NCBI GenBank assembly: GCA_963742405.1
Contig: CAVUMB010000004.1
Location: 124,001 to 188,000, forward strand
Source: JAGVSR01 sp963742405
GTDB taxonomy: Bacteria; Pseudomonadota; Alphaproteobacteria; Rhizobiales; Hyphomicrobiaceae
Length of the DNA stretch: 64,000 nt
Reading direction: 5' to 3'
Position numbers and translations under genes: made by a program
Part shown: piece after piece, positions 46,405 through 54,844 of the stretch
How positions within the stretch are numbered: the stretch's first letter is position 1
Layout: every line of letters begins with the position of its first letter
Notes under the pieces: model-generated
Seen by the model: the letters and a program-made list of their open reading frames with translations, nothing else
Databases searched by the model: none
Told to the model about the DNA's origin: nothing

Positions 46405-46895
46405 GCGTCCTTCGGCGTTTCGGCGATCGCGGCGGTCTGCTTCGCCCGATAGTCGTCGATGCGTTCGGCGAGGGGCACATCATTGAGCGCCAGGATCTGC
46501 GCCGCCAGAAGCCCCGCGTTGGTCGCTCCGGGTTCCCCGATCGCCAAAGTTCCGACAGGTATGCCAGCGGGCATCTGGACGATCGAATATAGGCTGTCGA
46601 CGCCGTTCAGCGACTTGGTGAGAACCGGTACGCCAAGGACGGGCAGGGGTGTCATGGAGGCCGTCATGCCGGGTAAGTGGGCCGCCCCGCCAGCGCCTGC
46701 GATGATGACCTTCAACCCCCGTGAGCGGGCCGACTTGGCGTAGTCGGCAAGCCGGTCCGGTGTCCGGTGGGCGGAAACGATCTTGGCCTCGTACGGCACA
46801 CCCAGGTCGGCCAAAATATTGGCAGCTGCCTTCAAGGTCGGCCAGTCAGACTGGCTGCCCATGATAATGCCGACGAGTGGGGTAGTTTTGGCCAT
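46401..46895 (-). CDS. purE: N5-CAIR mutase (5-(carboxyamino)imidazole ribonucleotide mutase)
   Basis: 164 residues from ATG 46895 (MAKTTPLVGIIMGSQSDWP). It converts N5-CAIR to CAIR. Family motifs: MGSQSDWPT (substrate phosphate), SAHRTPDRL (catalytic His), GAGGAAHLPGM and GIPVGTLAIGEPGATNAGLLA. It overlaps purK by 4 bases. The open frame goes further upstream, but the fold starts at 46895. Confidence 0.96.
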   Translation of the reverse strand: MAKTTPLVGIIMGSQSDWPTLKAAANILADLGVPYEAKIVSAHRTPDRLADYAKSARSRGLKVIIAGAGGAAHLPGMTASMTPLPVLGVPVLTKSLNGVDSLYSIVQMPAGIPVGTLAIGEPGATNAGLLAAQILALNDVPLAERIDDYRAKQTAAIAETPKDA

Positions 46896-47119
46896 CGGAA
46901 GGGTGTTTTCCCCGCAAGAGAGCGGCGGGTCTAGAGGATATCTGCCAAGTTTACAAGAACTAAGGGGATTTGCGGCGTGCCCACCGGTCGCATGGGTCGC
47001 ATGTTGATCCAAGTCAGACGTTCGCCCAATTACACGCCCTGGGAGGGCCGAGGGGTCGCTTCCGACGGCAAACAAGAACGCCCGATCGCACGGGCGGACG
47101 GAAGGGAAGCAGGCGCTTG

Positions 47120-47392
47120 ATGCTGCACGATCAGAAGGCATTCCAGACGAGTTACGCCGGTCCGTTGACGGCCTCGAAGTTCAAAACTCCAGAGCAACTT
47201 GCGGTCTTGGAACGGGATCGGCGCGAGCAGGATAAAGCTCTGGCGCTGATGCTTGGCTATATTGCCGTCCTCGTTTTCTCGACGTGGGTGTGGGGCGTGC
47301 AGGGGTTGGTGGGCTGGGCCCTCATCAGCGCCGCGCTTGCCGGCGCGTGGGTGCTGCACACGACGCGCGGCATCCGCGGCACTGCCGATTGA
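47120..47392 (+). CDS. Small membrane protein of unknown function
   Basis: 90 residues from ATG 47120 (MLHDQKAFQTSYAGP). A hydrophilic N-terminal 45 residues with charged EQLAVLERDRREQDK is followed by two membrane helices (ALMLGYIAVLVFSTWVWGV and LVGWALISAALAGAWVLHT). It lies divergent from purEK. The purine-rich GGGAAGCAGGCG stretch upstream could serve as ribosome binding site. Not recognised. Confidence 0.6.
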   Translation: MLHDQKAFQTSYAGPLTASKFKTPEQLAVLERDRREQDKALALMLGYIAVLVFSTWVWGVQGLVGWALISAALAGAWVLHTTRGIRGTAD

Positions 47393-47568
47393 TTGCCGGG
47401 TCCACCGGGCACGCATCGCTGTGGCGCCTCGTCATGATGACGGCGCGGGCACTCGGCAAACGTATTGTATTTGACAATCAAGTGCCCTAATTGCGCGGGT
47501 CTCCGGCGATCAGATCGTCGGCGCGAGCGGCCGGCCAGGCCGTCGTTTCACCGTGGAGGGCTTCGAAC

Positions 47569-48787
47569 TTGGACAGCGTTCTCATCATTGGCGCGGGGGC
47601 CGCCGGTTCCGTCACCGCGCAAAAGTGCGCAATGAACCGCGACGTGTTCAAGACGGTTCATCTGGCGTCGCGCCGTCTGGGCAGCTGCGAGGCTGTTGCC
47701 AAGCGCTGCAAGACGCCAATCGAGATTTCCCAGGTCGACGCTGACAACGTCAAAGAGACCGTCAAGCTGCTCAAGAAGGTCAAGCCTGATCTCGTGATCA
47801 ACATGGCGCTGCCGTACCAGGACTTGCCGATCATGGATGCGTGCCTCGAAGCCGGCGTGCACTACATGGACACGGCCAACTACGAGCCGCGCGACGAGGC
47901 CAAGTTCACCTACAAGTGGCAGTGGCCGTATCACAAGAAATACAAGGACGCCGGCATCATGGCCGTGCTCGGCTGCGGCTTCGATCCCGGCCAGTCGAAC
48001 ATCTACTGCGCCTATGCGCAGGAGCATCCTGTTCGACGAGATCGAGACCGATCGACATCATCGACTGCAACGACGGCAGCCACGGCAAGGCGTTCGCGAC
48101 CAACTTCAATCCCGAGATCAACCTGCGCGAGGTTACGCAGCGCGGCAAATACTGGAAGGACGGAAAGTGGATCGAGATCGATCCGCTGTCGATCTCGACC
48201 ATGATCGACTATCCGGAAGTCGGCCCGCGCAAGTCGCTACCTCATCTATCACGAGGAGGAGGAGAGCCTCGTCAAGAACATCAAGGGCCTGAAGCAGATC
48301 CGCTTCTGGATGACGTTCTCGGACAACTACATCAAGCATCTCGACGTGCTGCAGAACGTCGGCATGACGCGCATCGATCCGGTGATGTACAAGGGCAATC
48401 CCGTGATTCCGATGGAGTTCCTGAAGGAGCTGCTGCCGCCGCCGTCGTCGCTCGGCAAAGGCTACACGGGCAAGACGTCGATCGGCTGCATTTTCCGCGG
48501 CACGAAGAACGGCAAGAAGAAAAGCATCATGATCTACAACGTCTGCGACCACGAGCAGGCGTTCAAGGAAACCGGCGCGCAGGCTGTTTCCTACACGACC
48601 GGCGTGCCGCCTGTCGTCGGCGCGATCATGATGTTCAAGGGCGCGTGGAAGGGCAAAGGGCGTGTTCAACGTCGAGCAGTTGCCCTCCAAGCCGTTCATG
48701 GACGAGATCGGCAAGCACGGCCTGCCCTGGCACGTGAAGGAACTCAAGGTCGCCGATCAAGCCGAGCTGTTCAAGGTGAAGACCTGA
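47569..48787 (+). pseudogene. Saccharopine dehydrogenase-like (carboxynorspermidine synthase type), four apparent frameshifts
   Basis: The start is TTG 47569 behind GGAGGG (DSVLIIGAGAAGSVTAQ, a Rossmann NAD(P) site). The product resembles carboxynorspermidine/saccharopine reductases of polyamine or lysine metabolism: PDLVINMALPYQD, HYMDTANYEPRD, GCGFDPGQSN, KGYTGKTSIGCIFRGTKNGK and YTTGVPPVVGA. The frame must shift at four points, near 48029, 48050, 48233 and 48661; each is solved by removing one base. With these fixed it has about 404 residues and ends at 48787. Four insertions, none of any other kind, in an otherwise clean gene suggest sequence error, although a decaying gene cannot be excluded. 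Confidence 0.75.
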
Positions 48788-48891
48788 CGCAATGCGAGGT
48801 CAGGCTCCATTGGGTCCGAACCCTTAAGAAGCTCCGGAACCCGCTATCAAGCTCGTGCGTTGCCATCATGGTCTTGATGGAGGGTCCGGCA

Positions 48892-49521
48892 ATGCGCGGC
48901 GGTCTAGCACTTCTCGTTGTTGCGCTTGCGTGTCCGCTGTTGCTGGGTCTGGTTCTTGATCCACCATCGACTTCGGCTGGGTCGCCGACCGAGGTTGGGG
49001 GATTGAAACCGGTAGCGGCGTTCGGCTCCATTAAAGACGCTTCGCAAAGGTCGGTAGCATTGTTCAAGGAAGCGGGGCTCGTGATCCAGCATCCCCGCTG
49101 CGTCAATTGTCATCCCGCCGGAAATCGCCCGCTCCAGGGCAACGACATGCATCCTCACGTGCAAATGGTCGTTCGCGGCGAGGATAATCTCGGCTCGACC
49201 GCCATGCGCTGCTTTACCTGCCATCGAGAGAAGAATTTCGAACCCGGCCGCGTGCCCGGACATCCCTTGTGGCACTTGGCCCCCATCGAGATGGCCTGGG
49301 AAGGCAAGTCTCTCGGCGAGATCTGCGAACAGATCAAGGATCCCAAACGCAACGGCGGCAAGTCGCTGGCCGAGATCGTGACGCATATGGCGGAAGATAC
49401 GCTCGTCGGGTGGGGGTGGGCGCCGGGGGGTGGACGAACGCCGGTGCCCGGCACGCAGCGTGAGTTCGGGGAACTGATCAAGGCATGGGCCGATACCGGA
49501 GCCGCTTGCCCGAGAGTATAA
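48892..49521 (+). CDS. Periplasmic diheme c-type protein
   Basis: 209 residues from ATG 48892, chosen because GGAGGG stands upstream and because it gives a clean signal peptide (GGLALLVVALACPLLLGLVL). Two heme c attachment sites are present, CVNCH and CFTCH, about 45 residues apart, with several possible distal Met or His ligands (DMHPHVQM). Homologues in alphaproteobacteria are often mislabelled as isoquinoline 1-oxidoreductase subunit; nothing here supports that activity. It probably carries electrons in the periplasm. Partner not identifiable from neighbours. Confidence 0.78.
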   Translation: MRGGLALLVVALACPLLLGLVLDPPSTSAGSPTEVGGLKPVAAFGSIKDASQRSVALFKEAGLVIQHPRCVNCHPAGNRPLQGNDMHPHVQMVVRGEDNLGSTAMRCFTCHREKNFEPGRVPGHPLWHLAPIEMAWEGKSLGEICEQIKDPKRNGGKSLAEIVTHMAEDTLVGWGWAPGGGRTPVPGTQREFGELIKAWADTGAACPRV

Positions 49522-49559
49522 TTGGCCTCACGCGCTGGTCTGATTTGGCCTCACGCGCT
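49522..49559. repeat. Short direct repeat after the diheme gene
   Basis: TTGGCCTCACGCGCT occurs at 49522-49536 and again at 49545-49559, a 23-base period, and CGCGCTGGTCT recurs nearby at 49531 and 49566. It could be a small local duplication. No gene overlaps it with confidence. Confidence 0.6.
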
Positions 49560-49731
49560 CGTCGCGCTGGTCTTGTGCGTGTTCTGACTGGGGCGGCTGT
49601 CGCCGACGCCGTTCTGCACTGTGCTGCGCAGAAATGGCCTCAGGCGATGCTTTTGTTTGACGTTACAATCTGAATGCGGGAGCTATGCGCAGGTCGGATC
49701 AAGATCCGGCCCAGACGTGCTCGGGGGATGA

Positions 49732-50826
49732 ATGGACAATCATAACGTCGATGAGCTGCCGGTCTGGGCATGGCTGGTTCCGGCGGCCGCTGCCGTCTTG
49801 CTGCTTTTGAAATCGGTCGAGGTGATGCCCGCGGAAAGTGGGTTGGTTCTTGCGCTTGCGTCGGTGTTGCTTGGCGGCGCGGTATTTGCAGCGGTTCACC
49901 ACGCGGAGGTAATCGCGCTCAAGGTCGGTGAACCGTTCGGCTCCATTGTGCTCGCCATCGCTGTGACCGTCATCGAGGTGGCGTTGATCGTGTCGATCCT
50001 GGTGGGTGCAACGGCCGGCAATGAGTATCTGGCGCGCGATACGGTGTTCGCGACGGTCATGATCGTCTTGAACGGTATCATTGGATTATGCCTCGTCGTC
50101 GGTGGCGTTCGCCACTTTGAGCAAAGCTTCCAGACCGCAGCCGCGAGTACCGCGCTGAGCGTGCTGGGTACACTGGCCACGATTACGCTCGTCCTGCCGA
50201 ACTACACGCTGGCAACGCCAGGGCAGACTTATGATACTGCGCAGCTCGCTTTCGTGGCTGCTGCGTGCGTTATCCTCTACGGCGTTTTCCTTTTCGTGCA
50301 GACGATCCGCCATCGCGATTATTTTCTCGCCGACGCGAGCGAAAGTTATCCCGTCCACGATACGCCGAGCAATCGCACGGCCGCGTTGAGCATCTGCCTG
50401 CTCATCCTGTCGCTCGTCGGCGTGGTCCTGCTGGCCAAGACCCTTTCGCCGGCTCTCGAAGCCGGCGTCGCGCACGCAGGTTTGCCGAAGGCATTTGTCG
50501 GTGCCATCATTGCGGCAGTGGTCCTGCTGCCGGAAGGGGTCGCCGCCGTCCGCGCCGCTGCCGCGAACCGTCTCCAGACGAGCCTCAATCTGGCACTTGG
50601 CTCAGCCATGGCCACCATCGGGCTGACCATCCCCGCCGTCGCCGTGTTCGCGATTTTGACAGGCAAGTCGTTTGAGCTGGGCCTTGACCCCGAAGAGATG
50701 GCAATGCTGGTGCTGTCGCTCTTCATTGCATCGGTGACGCTGGCGACCGGGCGCACGACAATCCTGCAAGGCGCCGTGCACCTTGTGATTTTCGCCATCT
50801 TCATCTTCCTTGCCGCTGTGCCTTAG
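49732..50826 (+). CDS. chaA: Ca2+/H+ antiporter of the CaCA superfamily
   Basis: 364 residues with about eleven membrane helices. The two inverted CaCA repeats are visible: GEPFGSIVLAIAVTVIEVAL (about 64-83) and LLPEGVAAVRAAAANRLQT with LNLALGSAMATIGLTIPAVA (about 263-305). The acidic residues in each repeat bind the cation. Exports Ca2+ (and possibly Na+ or K+) in exchange for protons. A small membrane protein gene follows 13 bases later and is likely cotranscribed. Confidence 0.88.
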   Translation: MDNHNVDELPVWAWLVPAAAAVLLLLKSVEVMPAESGLVLALASVLLGGAVFAAVHHAEVIALKVGEPFGSIVLAIAVTVIEVALIVSILVGATAGNEYLARDTVFATVMIVLNGIIGLCLVVGGVRHFEQSFQTAAASTALSVLGTLATITLVLPNYTLATPGQTYDTAQLAFVAAACVILYGVFLFVQTIRHRDYFLADASESYPVHDTPSNRTAALSICLLILSLVGVVLLAKTLSPALEAGVAHAGLPKAFVGAIIAAVVLLPEGVAAVRAAAANRLQTSLNLALGSAMATIGLTIPAVAVFAILTGKSFELGLDPEEMAMLVLSLFIASVTLATGRTTILQGAVHLVIFAIFIFLAAVP

Positions 50827-50839
50827 CCGATTAGACAAC

Positions 50840-51247
50840 ATGACCGAAGCCGACATTCTCTCCGTGCGCAACGAGTTGACCGACATTGTGGTGTCCGTCG
50901 TGTCGGTCTCGTTTGCAATGGTTTCAGCTTACATTGTCGGGCTGTGGCTGTTCCTCAAAACGGCTCCATTCATCTTACGGGCGCTGTCATTTGTGGTGTT
51001 CTCGTTCGGGCTCGCGTTCATGGGCGCGCTGACGGTCGGGATTCATGAATTGCTGCTGGGGACCGAACGGGCGTGGTCGAAGCTCGGGAAAACCGCGACC
51101 GAAATCCCAGGGTTCGGCAGCGCGACGATCGCGCCGCTCGGGATGACGCAGTACGAGGCCGCCGCTGGCCTCGGCGCGCTTGCCTTCCTGGCCATCTATG
51201 CCGCGCTGTTCTTCCTGACGTTCATCTATCGATGGCCGGCCGATTGA
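50840..51247 (+). CDS. Small membrane protein downstream of chaA
   Basis: 135 residues from ATG 50840 (MTEADILSVRNELTD). Three membrane helices: VVSVSFAMVSAYIVGLWLFL, ILRALSFVVFSFGLAFMGAL and AAGLGALAFLAIYAALFFLT. No family recognised. The position behind the antiporter gene suggests an operon, but no evidence of a joint function is visible. Confidence 0.65.
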   Translation: MTEADILSVRNELTDIVVSVVSVSFAMVSAYIVGLWLFLKTAPFILRALSFVVFSFGLAFMGALTVGIHELLLGTERAWSKLGKTATEIPGFGSATIAPLGMTQYEAAAGLGALAFLAIYAALFFLTFIYRWPAD

Positions 51248-51329
51248 GTAAGGGTGCACGGGGTCTGACCCCGCTGGCCCCGGCGTTTTTGCTGCGCGCC
51301 CTATTACCAAAGCGGCCAGGACAGCTTAA

Positions 51330-52175
51330 ATGGTCGATATGAACCCGCGCGAACCGCACCTTCTTGGGCACAAGCCCGGAACCGGACCCTTCACCGTCTA
51401 TGGCGCGGAAATCGGGTCGCGGCTGCTGCTGGGAACGGCGCTTTATCCTTCCCCGCAGATCATGGCCGATGCCGTCCGGGCGTCGGGAGCGGGGATCGTG
51501 ACCGTATCGCTGCGCCGTGAACAGGCTCGCGGCCGGACAGGGGAACGATTTCTCGATCTCATCCGCGCGCTGCCTGTCAACGTGTTGCCCAATACGGCCG
51601 GCTGCCGTACGGCGCGCGAGGCGATCACGACCGCGCAGATGGCGCGCGAATTGTTCGATACGGCGTGGATCAAACTCGAGGTCATCGCCAACGACGACAC
51701 GCTGCAGCCAGACCTCTTCGGTCTCGTGGAAGCGGCCGAAACGCTGGCCAAAGATGGCTTCGACGTGTTCCCTTACACGACGGAGGATCTCGGCGCCGCA
51801 GAGCGACTGGTTGCATCTGGCTGCCGGGTTCTGATGCCGTGGGGCGCGCCGATCGGCACCGGCCGCGGACTTGCCAACCCTTATGCGCTGCGAACCATGC
51901 GGGCTTATTTTCCTGAGATCCCGCTGGTGATCGATGCCGGCATCGGCGCTCCGAGCCATGCCGCGCAGGCGATGGAGCTGGGCTTCGACGCCTGTCTGCT
52001 GAACACCGCCGTTGCGAAAGCCGGTGATCCGGTCCGCATGGCCGAGGCCTTTGCCAAGGCGATCGAAGCCGGTCGCGCCGCGTTCGTGTCGGGTCTCATG
52101 GAGCAACGCGATATGGCGAGCCCATCGACGCCGGTCGCGGGAACTCCATTCTTCGATCTTGCGCGAAAGCCATGA
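51330..52175 (+). CDS. thiG: Thiazole synthase ThiG
   Basis: 281 residues from ATG 51330. It condenses deoxyxylulose phosphate, dehydroglycine and the ThiS thiocarboxylate into the thiazole phosphate. TIM-barrel motifs: SRLLLGTALYPSPQIM, VLPNTAGCRTAREA, WIKLEVIANDDTLQPD (the imine Lys), GCRVLMPWGAPIGTGRGL and LVIDAGIGAPSHAAQAMELG. It overlaps thiE by 4 bases. No TPP riboswitch is seen in the 80 bases upstream; a short hairpin at 51258-51272 is the only structure. thiS is found at 7.2 kb. Confidence 0.95.
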   Translation: MVDMNPREPHLLGHKPGTGPFTVYGAEIGSRLLLGTALYPSPQIMADAVRASGAGIVTVSLRREQARGRTGERFLDLIRALPVNVLPNTAGCRTAREAITTAQMARELFDTAWIKLEVIANDDTLQPDLFGLVEAAETLAKDGFDVFPYTTEDLGAAERLVASGCRVLMPWGAPIGTGRGLANPYALRTMRAYFPEIPLVIDAGIGAPSHAAQAMELGFDACLLNTAVAKAGDPVRMAEAFAKAIEAGRAAFVSGLMEQRDMASPSTPVAGTPFFDLARKP

Positions 52176-52840
52176 CAGCGCGCCCCGTTCGCCCTCCGTC
52201 TCGCTTTTATCCCATTGTGCCGGATGTGGCTTGGTTGCAGCGAATTGTGCCGTTGGGGATTGAGACGGTGCAGCTGAGGATCAAGGCCGCGTCGGACGGT
52301 GAGGTGCGCGCGCAAATCACCGAAGGACTTGCGGTCTGTCGCGCGCATGATTGCGATCTCATCGTGAATGATTACTGGCAGGCAGCGATCGATGCCGGCG
52401 CCTCTTTCGTGCATTTGGGGCAGGAGGATCTTGCCGCGGCTGATCTCGCTGCGATCAGGCGGGCGGGGTTGCATTTAGGGATTTCGACCCACAGTGTCGA
52501 GGAACTGGAAACCGCCCTTGCCGCTGACCCGTATTACGTGGCGCTTGGGCCGATCTACGAGACAAAGCTCAAGGCCATGATATGGGCGCCACAGGGGCTG
52601 GAGCGGATCGGGGACTGGAAGCGTCGCATCGGCTCGCTACCACTGGTTGCCATCGGTGGTCTTACCCCTGACCGGGCGGGAGGTGTTATCGCGGCCGGTG
52701 CCGACAGCCTAGCTGTGATCACCGACTTTATGACCTCACCGCATCCGGAAGCGCGTGTCGCGCTGTGGCTCGATTGGGCACGTCGATGGACCTCCAATGC
52801 TAGAATTCATACGGAACAGGAGAACAAACATGCAGACTGA
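52172..52840 (+). CDS. thiE: Thiamine phosphate synthase ThiE
   Basis: 222 residues. It joins the pyrimidine pyrophosphate and the thiazole phosphate to thiamine phosphate. The ATG overlaps the thiG stop (ATGA). Motifs: VQLRIKAASDGEVRAQI, LIVNDYWQAAID, FVHLGQEDL, LGISTHSVEELE and VALGPIYETKLKAM, then VAIGGLTPDRAG. The C-terminus overlaps the start of the copper-protein gene by 11 bases. Confidence 0.93.
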   Translation: MTARPVRPPSRFYPIVPDVAWLQRIVPLGIETVQLRIKAASDGEVRAQITEGLAVCRAHDCDLIVNDYWQAAIDAGASFVHLGQEDLAAADLAAIRRAGLHLGISTHSVEELETALAADPYYVALGPIYETKLKAMIWAPQGLERIGDWKRRIGSLPLVAIGGLTPDRAGGVIAAGADSLAVITDFMTSPHPEARVALWLDWARRWTSNARIHTEQENKHAD

Positions 52841-53366
52841 ACAGGATTTGGCAGTCGCACCGCTCTCTCGCCGCGCGGCACTCGGGTTTGCCGCCGCTGC
52901 TATAACCTTGGGTGCAGGAGCAGCGATTGCCACCGATGAACACGAAGGGATGGATCACGGGGCAATGGACCACAGTGGCATGGATCATTCGAAGATGGAC
53001 CATTCAGGGATGGACCATTCTGCGATGGGCTCCAGCCATAAGGCCGTCATTGACACGGCGAGCGCCTGCATCGCCAAAGGCGAAGTCTGTGTGGCGCATT
53101 GCCTGGACATGCTGAAAGCTGGCGACACGGCGATGGCTGATTGCATGAAATCGGTGTCGATTATGATGCCGATGTGTGCGGCGCTCATGCGTCTGGCGGC
53201 GCTGGACGCCACCCGGCTGAAGGAATTGGCTGCCGTATGCAAGGACGTGTGCTCCGACTGCGAAGCGGAGTGCAAGAAGCATGCGGAGAAACACGCTGTC
53301 TGCAAGGCGTGCATGGAAAGCTGCACGGCCTGCATTAAAGAGTGCAAGGCGCTGATCGCTACCTGA
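52830..53366 (+). CDS. Tat-exported four-helix copper-storage-like protein (Csp1 type)
   Basis: 178 residues from ATG 52830 behind AGGAG. A twin-arginine signal (PLSRRAALGFAAAAITLGAGA) is followed by a Met/His repeat region (about 40-70) with units MDHG, MDHS and GMDHS. The rest is a four-helix bundle with rows of Cys, for example CIAKGEVCVAHC, CKDVCSDCEAEC, and CKACMESCTAC. Csp1 of methanotrophs stores many Cu(I) ions in such a Cys-lined bundle, exported through Tat; the Met/His linker may catch copper first. It overlaps thiE and is convergent with purD. A related DUF326 protein would be the alternative label. Confidence 0.85.
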   Translation: MQTEQDLAVAPLSRRAALGFAAAAITLGAGAAIATDEHEGMDHGAMDHSGMDHSKMDHSGMDHSAMGSSHKAVIDTASACIAKGEVCVAHCLDMLKAGDTAMADCMKSVSIMMPMCAALMRLAALDATRLKELAAVCKDVCSDCEAECKKHAEKHAVCKACMESCTACIKECKALIAT

Positions 53367-53372
53367 GTGCCG

Positions 53373-54644
53373 TTAAGGGCGGCCAATGGCGCGCCAACCG
53401 ATATCGCGACGACAAAAGCCGCCTGGCCACTCGATTCGGTCGAGAGCTTCGTAGGCTCGTGATTGGGCTTCAGCAACATCACGGCCGCGGGCGGTGACCG
53501 ATAACACGCGGCCACCATCAGCAATAATGCGGTCTTCAACGCGCTTCGTTCCGGCGTGGAAGATTTCCACGCCGTCCACCGTTCGGGCGTTGTCCAGGCC
53601 GCGGATTTCGGTGCCTTTCATCGGGGTGCCGGGATAGCCTAGGGCGGCGTAGACAACGGTGAGGGCTGCGTCATCCGACCAGTGCAGCTCGAAATCAAGA
53701 AGGTCGCCGTCGGCGGTGGCGAGCATGGCAGCGAGTAGGTCGGAGTTGAGGCGCAGCATGAGCACTTGCGTTTCCGGGTCGCCGAAGCGGACGTTGTATT
53801 CGATGAGTTTTGGTCCATCAGCGGTGATCATCAGACCGGCGAATAGCACGCCGCGAAACGGTGTGCCGCGAGCGGCCATGGCGGCCACCGTCGGGCGTAT
53901 AATGTCGTCCATTGTGCGCTTGACCATTTCGGGGGTCATGACCGGGGCCGGCGAATAGGCGCCCATGCCACCGGTGTTGGGCCCGGTATCGGCCTCGCCG
54001 ACGCGCTTGTGATCTTGTGCCGAAGCCATGGCGAGGACATTGCTGCCGTCGCAGAGCGCAAAGAAGCTTGCCTCCTCGCCTTCGAGGAAATCCTCCACCA
54101 CGACTTCCGCGCCGGCGGACCCGAATGCCCCGCCTAAGCAGGCATCGATGGCCGCCTCGGCTTCCGCTCGGTTGCCGGCGATGATGACGCCTTTGCCGGC
54201 CGCCAGGCCATCCGCCTTGACGACGATCGGAAAACGCTGCGCGGCGAGGTAGCTTTTAGCTGCCGCTGCATCACTGAAGCGGCCGTAGGCAGCGGTGGGG
54301 ATACCATGCTCGCGGCAAAGGTCTTTGGTATAGCCTTTTGATCCCTCAAGGGCCGCTGCGGCACGCGATGGCCCAAAATGCTTGATCCCGGCAGCGCCAA
54401 GGGCGTCCGTCAAGCCGGCGACGAGTGGCACTTCGGGCCCCACGACAACGAACGAAACGTCGTGGTTGCGGCAGAATTCAATTATAGCGGCATGGTCGGC
54501 GACATCGGCGGCGACGCACGTTGCGACCTCTGCAATGCCAGGGTTTCCGGGCGCACAGTAAAGCGCAGTGAGCAGAGGACTTTGGGCGAGTTTCCAGGCG
54601 AGGGCATGCTCGCGGCCGCCTGAGCCAATGAGGAGAACGTTCAT
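53373..54644 (-). CDS. purD: Phosphoribosylamine-glycine ligase
   Basis: 423 residues from ATG 54644 (MNVLLIGSGGREHALAWKL). ATP-grasp enzyme of purine synthesis that makes GAR. Motifs: VVVGPEVPLVAGLTDAL, SKGYTKDLCREHGIPTA, VVKADGLAAGKGVIIA, GANTGGMGAYSPAP-like segment (here GPNTGGMGAYSPAP), and EYNVRFGDPETQ. The ORF could start further upstream, but the family start is clear. Divergent from the HlyD gene, with 200 bases between. Confidence 0.95.
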   Translation of the reverse strand: MNVLLIGSGGREHALAWKLAQSPLLTALYCAPGNPGIAEVATCVAADVADHAAIIEFCRNHDVSFVVVGPEVPLVAGLTDALGAAGIKHFGPSRAAAALEGSKGYTKDLCREHGIPTAAYGRFSDAAAAKSYLAAQRFPIVVKADGLAAGKGVIIAGNRAEAEAAIDACLGGAFGSAGAEVVVEDFLEGEEASFFALCDGSNVLAMASAQDHKRVGEADTGPNTGGMGAYSPAPVMTPEMVKRTMDDIIRPTVAAMAARGTPFRGVLFAGLMITADGPKLIEYNVRFGDPETQVLMLRLNSDLLAAMLATADGDLLDFELHWSDDAALTVVYAALGYPGTPMKGTEIRGLDNARTVDGVEIFHAGTKRVEDRIIADGGRVLSVTARGRDVAEAQSRAYEALDRIEWPGGFCRRDIGWRAIGRP

Positions 54645-54844
54645 CAGCGTGAAGTGCAACGGTTGTTCCCGGCGGTCAAGGCCTTGAGCGGCCACCCCGT
54701 TATGCGAACCGCTTGATCCAAGTCAGAGAGCGGCGCTTTACTATCGCCTATCCGGTCCTGCCCGTGGCTGCGGGCGAACGGTTTTTGGGCCATCCCGTCA
54801 TGGTCGGCTCATCTGCCAGCCAAAGACGTGTCGAGGAGCAGCCA

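Noticed and set aside
49485..49673. Open frame of 62 codons overlapping the end of the diheme gene
   Set aside because: It overlaps a better supported gene in another frame, has no ribosome binding site, and its sequence has no recognisable pattern.
51248..51329. TPP riboswitch upstream of thiG
   Set aside because: The region holds only a short GGGGTCTGACCCC hairpin and a T-run; no CTGAGA or ACCTGATC elements are present.
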